Source of the DNA: Tretioscincus oriximinensis | Lineage: Eukaryota; Chordata; Lepidosauria; Squamata; Gymnophthalmidae | DNA length: 64,000 nt | Assembly (NCBI GenBank): GCA_022410635.1 | Contig: JAJVDF010000784.1 | Span: 361,501-425,500 of the forward strand | Reading direction: 5' to 3' | Shown here: positions 11,325 to 21,196 of the stretch, one piece after another | Position numbering within the stretch: the first letter of the stretch is position 1 | Layout: each line of letters starts with the position of its first letter | Position numbers and translations under genes: made by a program | Notes under the pieces: generated by a model | The model's database searches: none | Told to the model about the DNA's origin: nothing | Seen by the model: only the letters and a program-made list of their open reading frames with translations

Positions 11325-11560
11325 CTATCCAATCCAAGAGGCCACAATGTTCAGCGATCCACTTGCTAAAAATGTCTATTGTTGCATAATTTCTAGCCAC
11401 CACAGTTTGTGCGATTGAACAGTGGACATTTCTATAATCTGAAAAGATCTTTGTGGAGACATTTAGTAAAGTGAACATGGCAAATCTTGTGAGACTTTTA
11501 ATCTACATATAAAAGTTAATTTGATATCAGCTTGCAGAGAATGCTGGGAATTGTAGTAAG
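11325..11560 (+). repeat. Interspersed repeat family F, copy 2
   Basis: Shares 'TGTTCAGCGATCCACTTGCT', CCAGCCACCA-like wording, 'ACATTTAGTAAAGTGAACAT', 'AAATCTTGTGAGACTTT' and 'GAGAATGCTGGGAATTGTAG' with copies 1 and 3. The 5' part diverges before about 11325. Confidence 0.65.
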
Positions 11561-11626
11561 ACAGAGTCTTAATCGATNATGGAAGTTGCACAAAAAGCCC
11601 AAATGTGTATGAGTTTCTTGACTGAT

Positions 11627-11872
11627 TTTATTTATTTGTACTAATATCCCGCCCTATACCTGAAGGTCTCAGGACAGCCAACCATAGAGTGGCGCACATA
11701 GCTTTTGTCGCTTTCTCCACAACAGACACCCTGTGAAGCAGGTGGGGCTGAAAGAGTTCTAAAGAACTGTGACTGGCCCAAGGTCACCCAGCTGGCTTTC
11801 ATGGAGGAGTGTGGAATCGAACCAGGAGACTGCCAGATGCGAATCCAACACTCTAACCTCTACACTCCCCAC
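11627..11872 (-). mobile_element. CORE-SINE (family J, tail a), near full length
   Basis: On the minus strand: a tRNA-like head, B-box region GGTTCGATTCC, the MIR-like core CAGCTGGGTGACCTTGGGCC, the TCTTTAGAACTCTTTCAGCC segment, GGTGTCTGTTGTGGAGAAAG, and the tail CTGAGACCTTCAGGTATAGG ending in AAATAAAATAAA. The layout matches 47380-47643. The tail equals that of LINE T. Confidence 0.88.
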
Positions 11873-12074
11873 TACGAGGGAGAAACTCCAGGATCTGACC
11901 CCANGTACAAATTTCTGAGAGAGGAAAATTTCCCATTGTTGTGTCTTATGGACCTCATCCTGTGCCCAAACCATAAGATTGCAAGGAATCGTTTCAGAGT
12001 AGCGAGGAAATTCAAGATAGATGAGACGGGATTCCAAACACATTTTTCCGGACCTTTAAAGAAATAGCGCAGCT

Positions 12075-12680
12075 AAGCATGGTAGGGAAGGGTCCTATGC
12101 TTATGAAAAGTCTTTAAGTATTAAGGAATAGGGAAGCGATTAGAAATGCAAATACTTAATTGGCAGCAATTGCTTGGACTATTCTCTAGAAAAATGCACA
12201 TTGGCCTTAATGCACTTTGATGACCTTCTAACAGAAACACCTCAACGAGAGCTCAAAGAGGTCGTATATTATATAAGGAAGTCTGACGTGTGTACGTGTG
12301 GGTATGTAGTGGGTGGTGTTATTTGCCTTTAATTGGTGGGGGGAAGGAAATGGGGTGATCATCGAAAGGGTCAAAAAGGTGATAACAAGTTGTAAAATGA
12401 CTTTACCGATGGCTGCTTAGGCGTAAGTAATGTTCCGAAATTGCTTGAAGCCCAAACTGCCAATGGCAACTGATTGTAATAAATTAGGTCCTTCTATACA
12501 AAATAATGTGATCAATTTCTCATTTCGCTAAATAAATAAGCCGGGATGGAGGGAACTGTCCGTGACCCTCCGTTAACCTCTTGCTTCATTATTCATATCA
12601 AACCTATGACACATGTACAGAAACGGTGGTTCAATTCTGGCTAATTATTCGTTAGGACGGAAGGCTCTCTGAAGTGTTAC
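12075..12680. other. Low-repeat block, candidate conserved noncoding element
   Basis: About 600 bp without any repeat family found elsewhere in the window and without an open frame. It has AT-rich runs with homeodomain-like cores ('GATTGTAATAAATTAGG', CTGGCTAATTATTCG) and unmasked CpGs ('ACCGATGGCTGCTTAGGCGT'). This texture is typical of ancient conserved noncoding DNA in vertebrate gene deserts. That reading is an inference. Confidence 0.4.
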
Positions 12681-12964
12681 TGATTGTACAACCACCCAGG
12701 GACCCCATGTCACGGAGTGAAAGCAACCCCAAGAAAGCCACTCCGTCTGCAGGCTTTTGACAGCAAAGATCAGAGCAGACAATTGTCTCAAACACAATGC
12801 TCGGTGAGGAACAGCTGGGCGTCTTCTCCAGTTATTTTTCCAGCCATAACAACCATAACTAGGATCTTTCCTACAGCGTTAGAAAAAAAAAATAGGGACC
12901 TCCTAAAAAGTTCTACCTTTTAGGCTGTTTACAGATATACTGAGCTAGATTTTAGAAAATATAG
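12681..12964. other. Unassigned stretch
   Basis: The 79-residue frame at 12684-12923 has no recognisable domain or splice context. It may continue the low-repeat block to its left. Confidence 0.4.
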
Positions 12965-13143
12965 GGCTGCGTCCAGACAGAATCAATAATCTGATTTAAA
13001 GTCAGATTCCTATTGCATTTGCCTCACTGGCCTACTAAATAAAATGGCAGAATTCAGGTTTAAAAGCTGATTATCCGGATTATCAGTAAAAGCCAGCCGA
13101 CAAATTGGGATATAGGGTTAAATCGGAAAGATGGTGGTGCGTA

Positions 13144-13357
13144 GACTGACCAGATGACCCCCTTTNAGGGTGGGGTGGGGGTAGAAACTCGGTTTTGGAG
13201 TGCCTCGTGGTTTTTGCTGAGGAAATTTTTTTTCAAAAAAAGTTTTTGAAAAAAAAATCTTTTTTATTTTTTATTTCCCTCAGGAAAAACCGGGAGGCTC
13301 TGCAAAATTGGGTTTTCATCCACCACCACCACCCAAAAAGGGGTAATCTGGTCAGCC
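13144..13357. mobile_element. Foldback element E, copy 1
   Basis: A nearly complete palindrome: left arm ACTGACCAGATGACCCCCTT..., right arm ...GGGGTAATCTGGTCAGCC, with GGTTTTGGAGTGCCTCGTGG mirrored by GAGGCTCTGCAAAATTGGG. A T/A-rich centre separates the arms. Flanks GTGGTGCGTA and GTAGTGCGTG suggest a roughly 9-10 bp target duplication. It is non-coding and sits inside element G. Confidence 0.85.
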
Positions 13358-13494
13358 TAGTAGTGCGTGGATAGCTTTTAGCACAATGCAACAAGAGTAT
13401 TGATTTTTACATTCCTATAAACTTTCCTTCACCTCTCAAAATGGGCAGGTGTGGAGCTTGACACTGACAGCAGATTAACCAATAGCATTTTATA

Positions 13495-13717
13495 GGCTGA
13501 CCAGATGACCTCTTTTTTGGGGGGGGGCTGTAAAACCTGTTTTTGGGGTGCCTCCTGCTTTTTTCTGAGGAAAAAAAAATAAAAAAACAAAATATTTTTT
13601 GAAAAAAAACTTTTTTTGAAAACATTTTCCTCAGATTTATGTAAAAAAACTGTGAGGCACCGCAAAACTGTGTTTTCAACCCNCCCCCCCCCCCCCCAAG
13701 GACNCATCNGGNNNGCC
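13495..13717. mobile_element. Foldback element E, copy 2
   Basis: Same ends and plan as copy 1: GGCTGACCAGATGACCTC on the left. The mirrored right end is partly lost to N bases and a C run (13681-13715). The interior is TTTTTGGGGTGCCTCCTGCT against GTGAGGCACCGCAAAACTG around an A/T-rich centre. The open frames here are artefacts. The N-rich right end probably reflects difficulty assembling through the hairpin and homopolymer. Confidence 0.85.
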
Positions 13718-14104
13718 TAATTTGGGAGAAAGGACGACAGCACTTTCTCTTGACAACCAGCAAACAAAATGGCTGCTGGGAGAGAGGGTCACATGATTGG
13801 AAATTCTCATTTGCCAGGGACACTCAGAATGACAAAATACGGATAAACTGTAACGCAGCGCTTTAAAGCCAGAAAATNGATTATCTGGATTATTGGGAAA
13901 ATCCAAAATAAAAAAAGTGCTGGGTGGATACAACCTGGGTTAACTCTATCTGTGCTGAATAAACAAAATGGTTACTGGCCTATGGGCCCAAAGCATTTTG
14001 AAAGACAATTATAATCAAACCATTAATTGTTTTCAAACAATAGAAAAAAAACCCGGAATGAACTCAAAGAAATGAAACTTAGCATTTAAGACGCTATAGA
14101 AAAA

Positions 14105-14114
14105 ATACTGGTAT

Positions 14115-14161
<47 letters not shown>

Positions 14162-14270
14162 TACTTATACCCCGCCCTATACCCGAAGGTCTCAGGGCGG
14201 CAAAAACAGTAAAACATCAATACAAAAATTAAAAAAGTATAAAACAATATTAAAAGTAGGGATAGAGATG
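14105..14270 (-). mobile_element. LINE T-type 3' tail with (ATTT)n
   Basis: An (ATTT)n run (about 14111-14160) leads into 'ACTTATACCCCGCCCTATAC' and 'CCGAAGGTCTCAGGGCGGC'. On the minus strand this is the CTGAGACCTTCGGGTATAGG tail shared by LINE T and tail-a CORE-SINEs. Beyond the tail (14205-14270) is A-rich sequence, so only the 3' end was inserted or survives. Confidence 0.75.
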
Positions 14271-14482
14271 GCCTGTAATTTAAGAATTAAGAATTCTTAA
14301 TTTAATCATTAATCATAGATGTCAGATTCGCAAAACAGTTTAATCTCTTAAGAGCTTATCAAACACATTATGGAAAGTGTTTTGCTGGTTTATTAAAATT
14401 AAAAATATTTAATTTTTGTTTAATTGCATTAATAATTGTAAAAAATAATTTCTACACAATAATTTATGTAAAAAAAATGATT

Positions 14483-14794
14483 TATTCCATGTGCCAACGA
14501 GAACAATCTGATCCCACTCCTCTGTGGCACGCATTCGGATATTTGCAGGCAGCTATCAGGTCTCCTCTCAGTCTTCTCTTTTGCAGACTAAACATTCCTA
14601 GCTCCTTTAACCGTTCCTCATAGGCTACGTTTTCCAGACCACTCACCATCCTTGCTCTTTTGAACATGCTGTAATGTATCAATGTCCATTTTATATAGGG
14701 GTGCCCAAAATTGAACAGAGAACCATAAATGTGGTTTGAACAAAGTACAGTCGAGTGGAATAATTAATTCACTAATGAATATTCTAGGTTCATC
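14483..14794 (-). mobile_element. CR1 LINE reverse-transcriptase remnant, 3' part
   Basis: The minus frame 14482-14682 reads [20 protein letters not shown] and then [20 protein letters not shown]. This is the signature near the C-terminal end of CR1 ORF2 ([22 protein letters not shown]). Upstream on the same strand, codons for a FWAPLY-type segment precede it. The element is decayed with stops. It is one half of a CR1 copy whose other half lies at 15116-15345, split by the CORE-SINE between them. Confidence 0.88.
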
Positions 14795-14880
<86 letters not shown>

Positions 14881-15115
14881 TATTTGTACTTATATCCTGC
14901 CCTATACCCAAAGGTCTCAAGGTGGCCAACCAAAGGTGCTGACATGTAGCTTTTGTTGCTTCTCCACAGCAGACACCCTGTGAAGTAAATGGGGCTGAGA
15001 GAACTGTGACAGGCCCAAGGTCGCCCATCTGGCTTTCATGGAGGAGGGAGGAATGGAACCAGTAGACTACCAGATAAGAGTTCAATATTGTAATCACTAC
15101 ACCAAACTGGCTCCC
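14795..15115 (-). mobile_element. CORE-SINE (family J, tail a) with (ATT)n tail
   Basis: Its tail is an (ATT)n microsatellite at 14795-14880. The minus strand then gives the CTTTGGGTATAGGGCAGGAT tail, GGTGTCTGCTGTGGAGAAGC, the core CAGATGGGCGACCTTGGGCC and a tRNA-like head ending near GAGCCAGTTTGG at 15115. It interrupts the CR1 remnant, whose two halves resume in order on either side, so it is younger than the CR1. The poly-Tyr frame is a by-product. Confidence 0.9.
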
Positions 15116-15345
15116 CCCATGATTGTGTTTGTTTTTTTTGCAGCTGCTTCACACTGTTGACTCATGTTTAGCCTGTGATTTACCAATACACCCAAGTCCT
15201 TTTCACATGAGCTGCTGCTCAAAATATTCCTCCCATTCTGTATGTGCTATTTTCATTTTTCTTACCCAGCTATAGGATCTTGCATTTCTCCCTGTTAAAT
15301 ACCATTCTGTAAGTTTCAGCCGATTGATCAAACTTTTACTATATA
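15116..15345 (-). mobile_element. CR1 LINE reverse-transcriptase remnant, 5' part
   Basis: Minus-strand translation gives pieces like FNREKCKIL.LGKKN, AHVKRTWVYW (frameshifted from a KDLGVLV-like motif) and LNMSQQ-like wording. These are the order of CR1 ORF2 just upstream of the YEERL block. Stops and frameshifts make it non-functional. Together with 14483-14794 it is one old CR1 insertion. Confidence 0.82.
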
Positions 15346-15780
15346 ACTTGATTTCTTAAAAACACAATTCACTTTCCTCCATCATGTGGGGCTATTACAG
15401 AACAAGCCATGAACCAGGATCCTTATATATATTGTTACATTACACAAAACTTGATGGTTTCTCCCAACACCTTATCCGAGCAGTTGTAACTCTGTGATGG
15501 AGATCACCCATGGGATAGCTCAAGCAGTTGATTCTTGCTCAATTTCAAGTAATCTTTTTCAGCCTCCCAGTCTGCACAGCTGCCCATTGTGGATTTTCCA
15601 TAATATAGATTCAGTGTGTACAGATTTTCATTTTCTGGATTTATGGTGAGGCACATAAATGCAATCTTCTCTAATTCATACACAGATTCCAAAATCATTT
15701 AGTTTGCTCCTTCCCAGACAAGCTGTAGGAAAATGTGTGTATCAAAATGATTCCTTTAAAAGAACAATAGAGAGGGAAAG
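15346..15780. other. Unassigned stretch, no gene seen
   Basis: The minus frame 15504-15698 contains no domain I know. There are no copies elsewhere in the window. A purine-rich run begins at about 15771 as the tail of the next SINE. Confidence 0.45.
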
Positions 15781-16080
15781 AGGGGGGAGGAAGGAAGGAA
15801 GGGAAGAAGGGAAGAAGAAGAAAATAGAAGAAGAAGAGGAGGAGGAATTAATTTTTATATCTTGCATTTCTGAACCTGAAGGGAATCAAAGCGGCTCATT
15901 TTACCTCCTGATCTTCTCTTTATAACAGACAACTTGTTAAGTAGGTGGGGCTGAGAGAGTACTGAAAACTGTGACTAGCCCAAAGTCACCCAGCTGGCTT
16001 TTTGTGCAGGAGTACAGAATCAAACCAGGAGATTTCCAGATAAGAGTCTGACACTCTAACCAGTACACCAGACTGACCTA
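15771..16080 (-). mobile_element. CORE-SINE (family J, tail b)
   Basis: GAAGG/GAAGAA tail (15771-15845), then on the minus strand the GCCGCTTTGATTCCCTTCAG tail, AACAAGTTGTCTGTTATAAA, the core CTGGGTGACTTTGGGCTAGT, and a tRNA-like head ending AGTCTGGTGTACTGG at 16075. Body as in tail-a copies, but the 3' tail is the one used by tRNA-SINE A. Confidence 0.82.
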
Positions 16081-16566
16081 GAAGAAAGACCAGACTGGCC
16101 ATAGAAGGAAGGAAGAAAGAGATATTCTGTATTGCATCACCCTTAAAGTTTCCCATTGAGGTTAAACAGCTATTATCCAGAAATATGGAGCATTTACCAG
16201 CATGGGGAAAACTGATGTTGAGTTAGATGAATCAGTGTATTTAGCACTGAGGAACGGTATTGAATGCTCTATGTAATATCAGTTTGGCAGCATCTTTCAG
16301 CTCTATCTGCTGATACTCTCCATAATCTGTCACATTCACTGGTTCTTCACTTTCCTTTTCCCCACTCACTCTCTTGTCAGCTCCTTCCTGTTTTCTCCCA
16401 AGAAGCAAAGCAGACTTCCAACTGGTTGGCCTTACGTACTGCTGCTTCCTTTAGGGGACTCCCAGCTATAGACACATTTCCCAGCTATAGCCATCGCCTA
16501 TAGCATATGAATAATAGTCGGTATCTATTTTAAGATATAATCAGGCATAAAGAAATAGTCACAATG
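16081..16566. other. Unassigned stretch, no gene seen
   Basis: No second copy and no exon-like signal. AAGGAAGGAAGAAAGAG at 16100-16120 is a small purine patch. Confidence 0.4.
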
Positions 16567-16915
16567 TATTTATTTAACTTTATTTTATTTATTTACATTT
16601 CTATACCTCTCTATACCCGAAGGTCTCAGGGCAGTTAACAATAAAACCAAATTAATGTATTTAAACAACAATACCCACAAGCAGTTGTTTCAGACAAAAG
16701 AGTCTTCAAATAGAGATGGTGACTGACGCACTTCAAGGGGGAGACTGCTCCATAGTCTGGGGGCTTCCAAGGAGTAGGCCCTACCCCAAATCCCCAGCCT
16801 CTTTGCCACTGAGAGAGGTGGTACAGTCAGGAGGGCCTCCTCTGCAGATCTTAAGACATTAAGGATCTTTGCTAAATGCATATACCATGCTATCACTGCG
16901 GTTCTTTTAGAAACT
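16567..16915 (-). mobile_element. LINE T 3' end with ORF2 C terminus, copy 2
   Basis: The minus frame 16690-16896 includes EEALLTVPPLSVAKRLGIWG and LEAPRLWSSLPLEVRQSPSL. This fits the LINE C-terminal pattern (SVAAPRLWNSLPEEVR..PSLSSFK). Downstream on the minus strand is the non-coding 3' end TTTTATTGTTAACTGCCCTG, then AGACCTTCGGGTATAGAGAG and (AAAT)n. This links the tail seen on tail-a CORE-SINEs to a LINE of the L2/CR1 group. 5' truncated. Confidence 0.85.
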
Positions 16916-16957
16916 TGCGTCCTATGAACTGGTTAAATTCACAGACTATCTGTCAAC

Positions 16958-17055
16958 CTTTATTTATTTTATTTATTTATTTTTAGTACTTTTATCCCGC
17001 CCTTCACCCTAAGGTCGCAGGGCGGCTTACAACATTAAAATAACCTTAAAGACAA
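16958..17055 (-). mobile_element. LINE T-type 3' tail fragment
   Basis: (ATTT)n run followed by 'TAGTACTTTTATCCCGCCCT' and AAGGTCGCAGGGCGGCTTAC. On the minus strand this is the same type of LINE tail but with CTTAGGGTGAAGGGCGGGAT, a somewhat different subfamily. Confidence 0.65.
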
Positions 17056-17084
17056 TTCGGAATTAGAGTCCAGCTTTTTTGAGT

Positions 17085-17300
17085 CCTTGCCTTTGTATTA
17101 GTTTTATTCACTACTGCATTCGCACTCATTATTATGCAGCAAACTTCATCCACAGAGAATGGACTCGGAGGGGCCGGAAACTTCCCAAACAATTGCATTA
17201 TTTTGCTGGGGAAATCTCTGGTTCCTCAGCTTATCGGTTCCTGATAAGAAGTCGTGCAAACCAGTTGACTCAACAACAGGAATACTGAGGGCAGACAGGC
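17085..17300. other. Low-repeat block, weak conserved-element candidate
   Basis: Repeat-free within the window and free of simple sequence, with 'CATTATTATGCAGCAAACTT' and 'TGATAAGAAGTCGTGCAAAC'. Candidate for noncoding constraint on texture only. Confidence 0.3.
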
Positions 17301-18013
17301 AAACACAACTTCTGGCTTTTTTCTTTGATGTAAGAAACCCATAGGGAGATACATGTTTTATGCTACAGAAAAATTGATTTGATTCTCTTCCCCAAAGCCC
17401 TTGAAATTTCTCCTTTAGTGATGGAAAACAGGAAGCTACAATGGAGAAAAATCCAGCTAGAAAAATATGACAAATGTTTGGTCTTTGCTAAGTCTGTGAT
17501 AATTTTGCAGGCCAAGAACTACCTTGAAACCAATTTGCGACCCCCGGATATTAGGAGACATTAATCTTGGGCAACTGTAACATGAAATAGTCTCACCTGT
17601 ACTTTCTCAACAAACTTAGAGTGCATGACTTGGTCATACGGGTCTCAATCATATAATCAACTGATTACATGCAGATCGTGCTTGTTTTTCCCTCCTAATG
17701 CTGATTCCGTAGCATGTTCTTCTGTGTTCCCATTATAATGCCTCCCTTTGGCATGCCCTAGCAAGAGCAGGAGAGAACACCGCAAAGATTCAGAGCAAGA
17801 CTTCAAGTTCCATTGGTTTTTGGATGGATCAATGGAAATCCAATGTGATGAAAACAGAGTTCTTTGACCAATGCATCCTATTTTCATGGATTTTAACTGC
17901 AGTAATGCAGTCCATGAAAGGTAACAAGAGCAGAGTCTCTTGTCTGGATGGGGCTGTACACCTGTCTACGAGAACTCACACTGCCTACCTTTTTCATGTT
18001 AGTTTCCAAGGGG
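17301..18013. other. Unassigned stretch, no gene seen
   Basis: No repeats recognised and no credible exon. Short frames on both strands lack domains. Confidence 0.4.
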
Positions 18014-18326
18014 TGAAGAAGAAGAAGAAGGAGATGGAGATGAAGATGAAAGAGGAGGACTGGGTTCTTATACTCCGATTTTCTCACCTTTCAAAGGGAC
18101 TCAAAGCGGATTACAAGGGTATTTTTGCCAAAAGGCTGTGGTGGTTCCCACGTATCTACTTGCAGTCAGTTGCAATTTCTTGCAATTGATGCTTTCGAAT
18201 AGCTGGGTTGGCTAGAGCTACAGGCTAGGAGAAGGTGCTCACCCCTCCCCATGTCCAACACAGGACTTCGAAACCCCATCTCCCAGGTGAGAGACCGTCT
18301 CCTTAGCGACTGAGCTATCTGTGCCT
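18014..18326 (-). mobile_element. tRNA-derived SINE (family A), near full length
   Basis: The minus strand reads GGCACAGATAGCTCAGTCGC (A box), a B box around GGTTTCGAAGTCC, the CTAGCCAACCCAGCTATTCG body, TCCGCTTTGAGTCCCTTTGA, and a GAA/GAT-rich tail at 18014-18055. It is shortened around 18130, where a middle segment is missing compared with 7271. Confidence 0.9.
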
Positions 18327-18429
18327 AATGAGACCCTGTCTTGATTGAAAGTTCAGATTACAGTGTGATGCAACCATTTTACTCAGAAACACACTTCTTG
18401 CAGCAATTATGTCTTTTTGGGGGGTTGGG

Positions 18430-19720
18430 GACGACGATTTAAAATACTTTATTTATCTTTACAGAATGATACAATACAACATTCCATCCATTTACAATTT
18501 TTCAAAAACCTACATACCCCATTTTTCCCACCCGCCCCTCTCTCCCTTGTTTATTTGCATATTCAATATTTACATCTGGAAATTCATCTCACTCTTTTTG
18601 CTGCTTCACTCCTAACATTTGCTCCAAAATTGTTTTTAACTATGAACCTTTTTTCTCCTCGTTTTCTTTTTTCCTGAATATTTTCTGGATTGTTAATTCT
18701 ACAATTAGAGATTTCAGTTGCAATTATATTGATTATTTAATCATAAATTTTCTGAATTGTTAATCTGGTACTATCTTTCCAACCACCCGTTAGAAGAGTC
18801 TGAGCACAGGTGATTAATATCCCTATATGTTGAGGCATAATATTTTCCAAATCTCCATATAATGAAGCCATTTTATTTAATGTCCATATTTGTATCATGG
18901 AGATCCTGTTCAAGTCCTTTTCCACATTCCCCCAAATTCCTTGAACCCTTGACATTTCTATACTAGATGTATAAAGGTACTTCTTTGTTGCCATTCCTGG
19001 AATATCCAGGAAGAAATGCAATAATGTACCAGCATTCTATATCATTTAGAGAGTAGTTTCTTCTTGTCTCTTTCATCCAATTACTTTTACTTTCTTAGTC
19101 CTTTTATTTCCCTCCTTATCGCTTCCCGTCCTAGGTCTTTATCAATTTTCCAAACTCTGTATCATTCCTCTTCTACTTCTTGTTCCACCAACACCATATA
19201 TCTATAAATCCTTCCTGCTATTCCCTTTTCTTCATCTACACCAGGGATGGGGAACCTAAGGTCCATGGGTCAGATGTAGCCCGTGGAACCACTTGGACTG
19301 AGAAATTATTAGGTGTGGCAGCTGGTATGCTCCCTGAAGAGCCATTAGGTTTCCCTGGCTAAATAATGGTTCCTTATTTTGTTAAAACAGGAAGTGAAGT
19401 ACAAAAAGAGAAAGGAATTTTGTGGGTCTGGGTAGAGGAATAGCATGGAGAGTTGGTGTGGCCTGGGCATAAGGAGGCGTGGTCTAAGAAGGGTGTGGTA
19501 TGGCCTCAGGGTAGGGAGGGGGGTATGGCTCTTGGGTGATGTTACAAATACCCCAATGGACCCTGGTAGAAAAAAGGTTCCCCACCCCTGATCTATATTG
19601 TAATTTTCCTTATTATTGTCTCCAATTCTGACTCTTCTCTACCTGTGCGTCTTTTAACTCTGCCGCTGTCAATATCTGATTTTATTCCTAATGCCTGTAG
19701 CAACTCTCTTTCTTTAACAG
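18430..19720 (-). mobile_element. L1 LINE ORF2 C terminus and 3' end, split by a hAT-like element
   Basis: The minus frame 18737-19021 ends ILITCAQTLLTGGWKDSTRL then TIQKIYD, matching the L1 ORF2 C-terminal block (L..AR.LIAR.WK....PTI..W). Further 5' on the minus strand, WKIDKDLGREAI fits an upstream L1 block. 18430-18735 is the A/T-rich 3' untranslated end. The coding remnant continues beyond the inserted element at 19242-19590 to about 19720. Multiple stops make it inactive. Confidence 0.75.
19242..19590. mobile_element. hAT-like non-autonomous element C, copy 1
   Basis: Inverted ends: CAGGGATGGGGAACC at left and the reverse complement of GGTTCCCCACCCCTG at right. The flanking 8-mers ATCTACAC and ATCTATAT agree at 6 of 8 positions, as expected of an old 8-bp hAT target duplication. 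The interior is non-coding (GGCCTGGGCATAAGGAGGC, GGGTGATGTTACAAATA). It lies inside the L1 remnant and so is younger. Confidence 0.85.
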
Positions 19721-20070
19721 TACAAGAAAGAGCTGGTGGGGAGAGCCAGGGGAAACAATCTCCAAATATTTAGGTCTAACTTTGCTTACCCATTTATATC
19801 TGGGCAATTAGACGCTTGTTTGTAGCAGTTTGCTGGCACGCTGCCTCTCTTGTTGAGGCATGCTGCCAGGGTTTGACGAGATTCAAAAGCACAGCTTGCT
19901 TAACAGTGTCAACTGCACCCCAAAGGTGCCAGTGGGGAGAAGAAGAGGAAACCAGCTTAATTGGGGGCAACAGGGAGCTTGGAACTGCCTGCTTAGTGGA
20001 GTTAATTGCTGTCATGCCCATGCACAGAGGTGTGTGCATGTGATTCTCTGCAAAAGCAGTGCAGTTCTCT
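19721..20070. other. Unassigned stretch
   Basis: Overlapping frames on both strands at 19794-20072, none with a known domain and none in a repeat shared within the window. Confidence 0.4.
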
Positions 20071-20340
20071 AAGGCTGCATCCCCATGAAGGATTTTTACT
20101 GAGAATGGTACTTACATTCACTTCACGAGCTCATGCAAGTTCAGCAATCCACTAGCTAAAAAGGCCCATGGTCTTGGATTTCCCAGCCACCACTGCATAT
20201 TATGCTTCTCTAAAGTCTGAAAAAATAGCCTTCATAGGGCATTTAGTAATGTGGTCATGGTAAATCACACAAGACTTTGAGGTTACATGTAAACGTTTGT
20301 TAGCTCTCTGCTTGCAGAGAATGCTGGGAATTGTAGTGAC
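20071..20340 (+). repeat. Interspersed repeat family F, copy 3
   Basis: Starts AAGGCTGCATCCCCATGAAG and ends AGAATGCTGGGAATTGTAGT. It is the closest relative of copy 1 (170-445), sharing 'TTCAGCAATCCACTAGCTAA', 'GTCTTGGATTTCCCAGCCAC' and 'AAATCACACAAGACTTTG'. Confidence 0.75.
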
Positions 20341-20794
20341 TGCTGCAAAGAGAAGGAAAAAACACTACATGGCTAGCCAACCAAAATTTGTATATTGGGG
20401 TGGCAACAACAACAAAATAAACAACAATGTAGATAATTGTGCAGAATAACTATATCAAAAGGACAAAACTTTTTTTTCAAAAATGTATTACAAAAGCCAA
20501 ACACTATGGCAAATTCTTAAAGACAGAGAAAACTAAAAGTGCTGGATCAGTCTCTGGCCAGTTAGCTAGGGATTTCATACATATGCAAAAAAGCAAAGCA
20601 AAGCAAAGGAATATAAACTGGAACTGTTACCAAATTATTTACATGAAAAATTAAAGATTTTTAAGCACTGCTAGCTTTAGACACACCTCATTACAGTATA
20701 TACACAATATTTGTATTCAATAAAATATGTTTTAGAAAGTATACTATTGTAGTAACACCAGCTCCATTTTGATATATGCAGCCATAGAGTCCAA
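20341..20794. other. Unassigned AT-rich stretch
   Basis: AT-rich with small repeated CAAAG units near 20595-20610. No gene or shared repeat seen. Confidence 0.4.
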
Positions 20795-20922
20795 ATAAAT
20801 AGCTGTGTTAGTCTGGGTCCAGAATATCTAGCAAAGGGGTCTCATAGCAGCTTAATGATTATTTTAAAAAAGGTAGGTAGTATGAGCTTTCATAGGCAAG
20901 TTTAGTTTTTCATACGATAGGG
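20795..20922 (+). repeat. Interspersed repeat family K, copy 2
   Basis: 'AATAGCTGTGTTAGTCTGGG' then 'TAGCAAAGGGGTCTCATAGC' and 'TATGAGCTTTCATAGGCAAG' give the longest one-sided K copy. It is used as the reference for the fragments at 3806, 32010, 49418, 51060 and the palindrome at 62875. Confidence 0.7.
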
Positions 20923-21196
20923 GACAATTGTCAAGGGACAGACTATATACAACAAACTGAGCGCTAGAAATAACAACAGAAATAGAAATGGAGGTGTGAT
21001 TAGTCAGGCTGTGTACAGGTCAAATACAGTAGTAAATCCTTCTACGTGTAAAGAGGTGCCTAGGGGAAAGAAGTGTAAACAAGTAAATATTTGCAAAAAA
21101 ACGGAGAGAGGAATAGTCCAAGAGTATGATTGGACGAGGGGATGTTCCATCAATGGTGCATGTAGTTATGTGCAATGTTTGCTCATCCTATTACAC

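Larger units (their letters stand above)
12965..13935. mobile_element. Element G: putative non-autonomous DNA transposon hosting two foldbacks
   Basis: The left end GGCTGCGTCCAGACAG and the reverse complement of the right end (13920-13935), GGTTGTATCCACCCAG, agree at about 11 of 16 positions, suggesting terminal inverted repeats. Inside, GATTATCCGGATTAT (13072) and GATTATCTGGATTAT (13868) are near copies. Without the two nested E elements (13144-13357, 13495-13717) it is about 530 bp. No transposase frame is present. Ends of this type also begin F and a fragment at 22310. Confidence 0.5.

Noticed and set aside
13681..13715. G/C-rich regulatory site
   Set aside because: C homopolymer mixed with N bases inside a hairpin element, best read as low-quality sequence.
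13144..13717. CRISPR-like direct repeats
   Set aside because: The two similar units are internally palindromic transposon copies, not short repeats with spacers. No cas genes.
20439..20654. 71-residue Lys-rich frame
   Set aside because: AT-rich chance frame with no homologue and no splice or promoter context.
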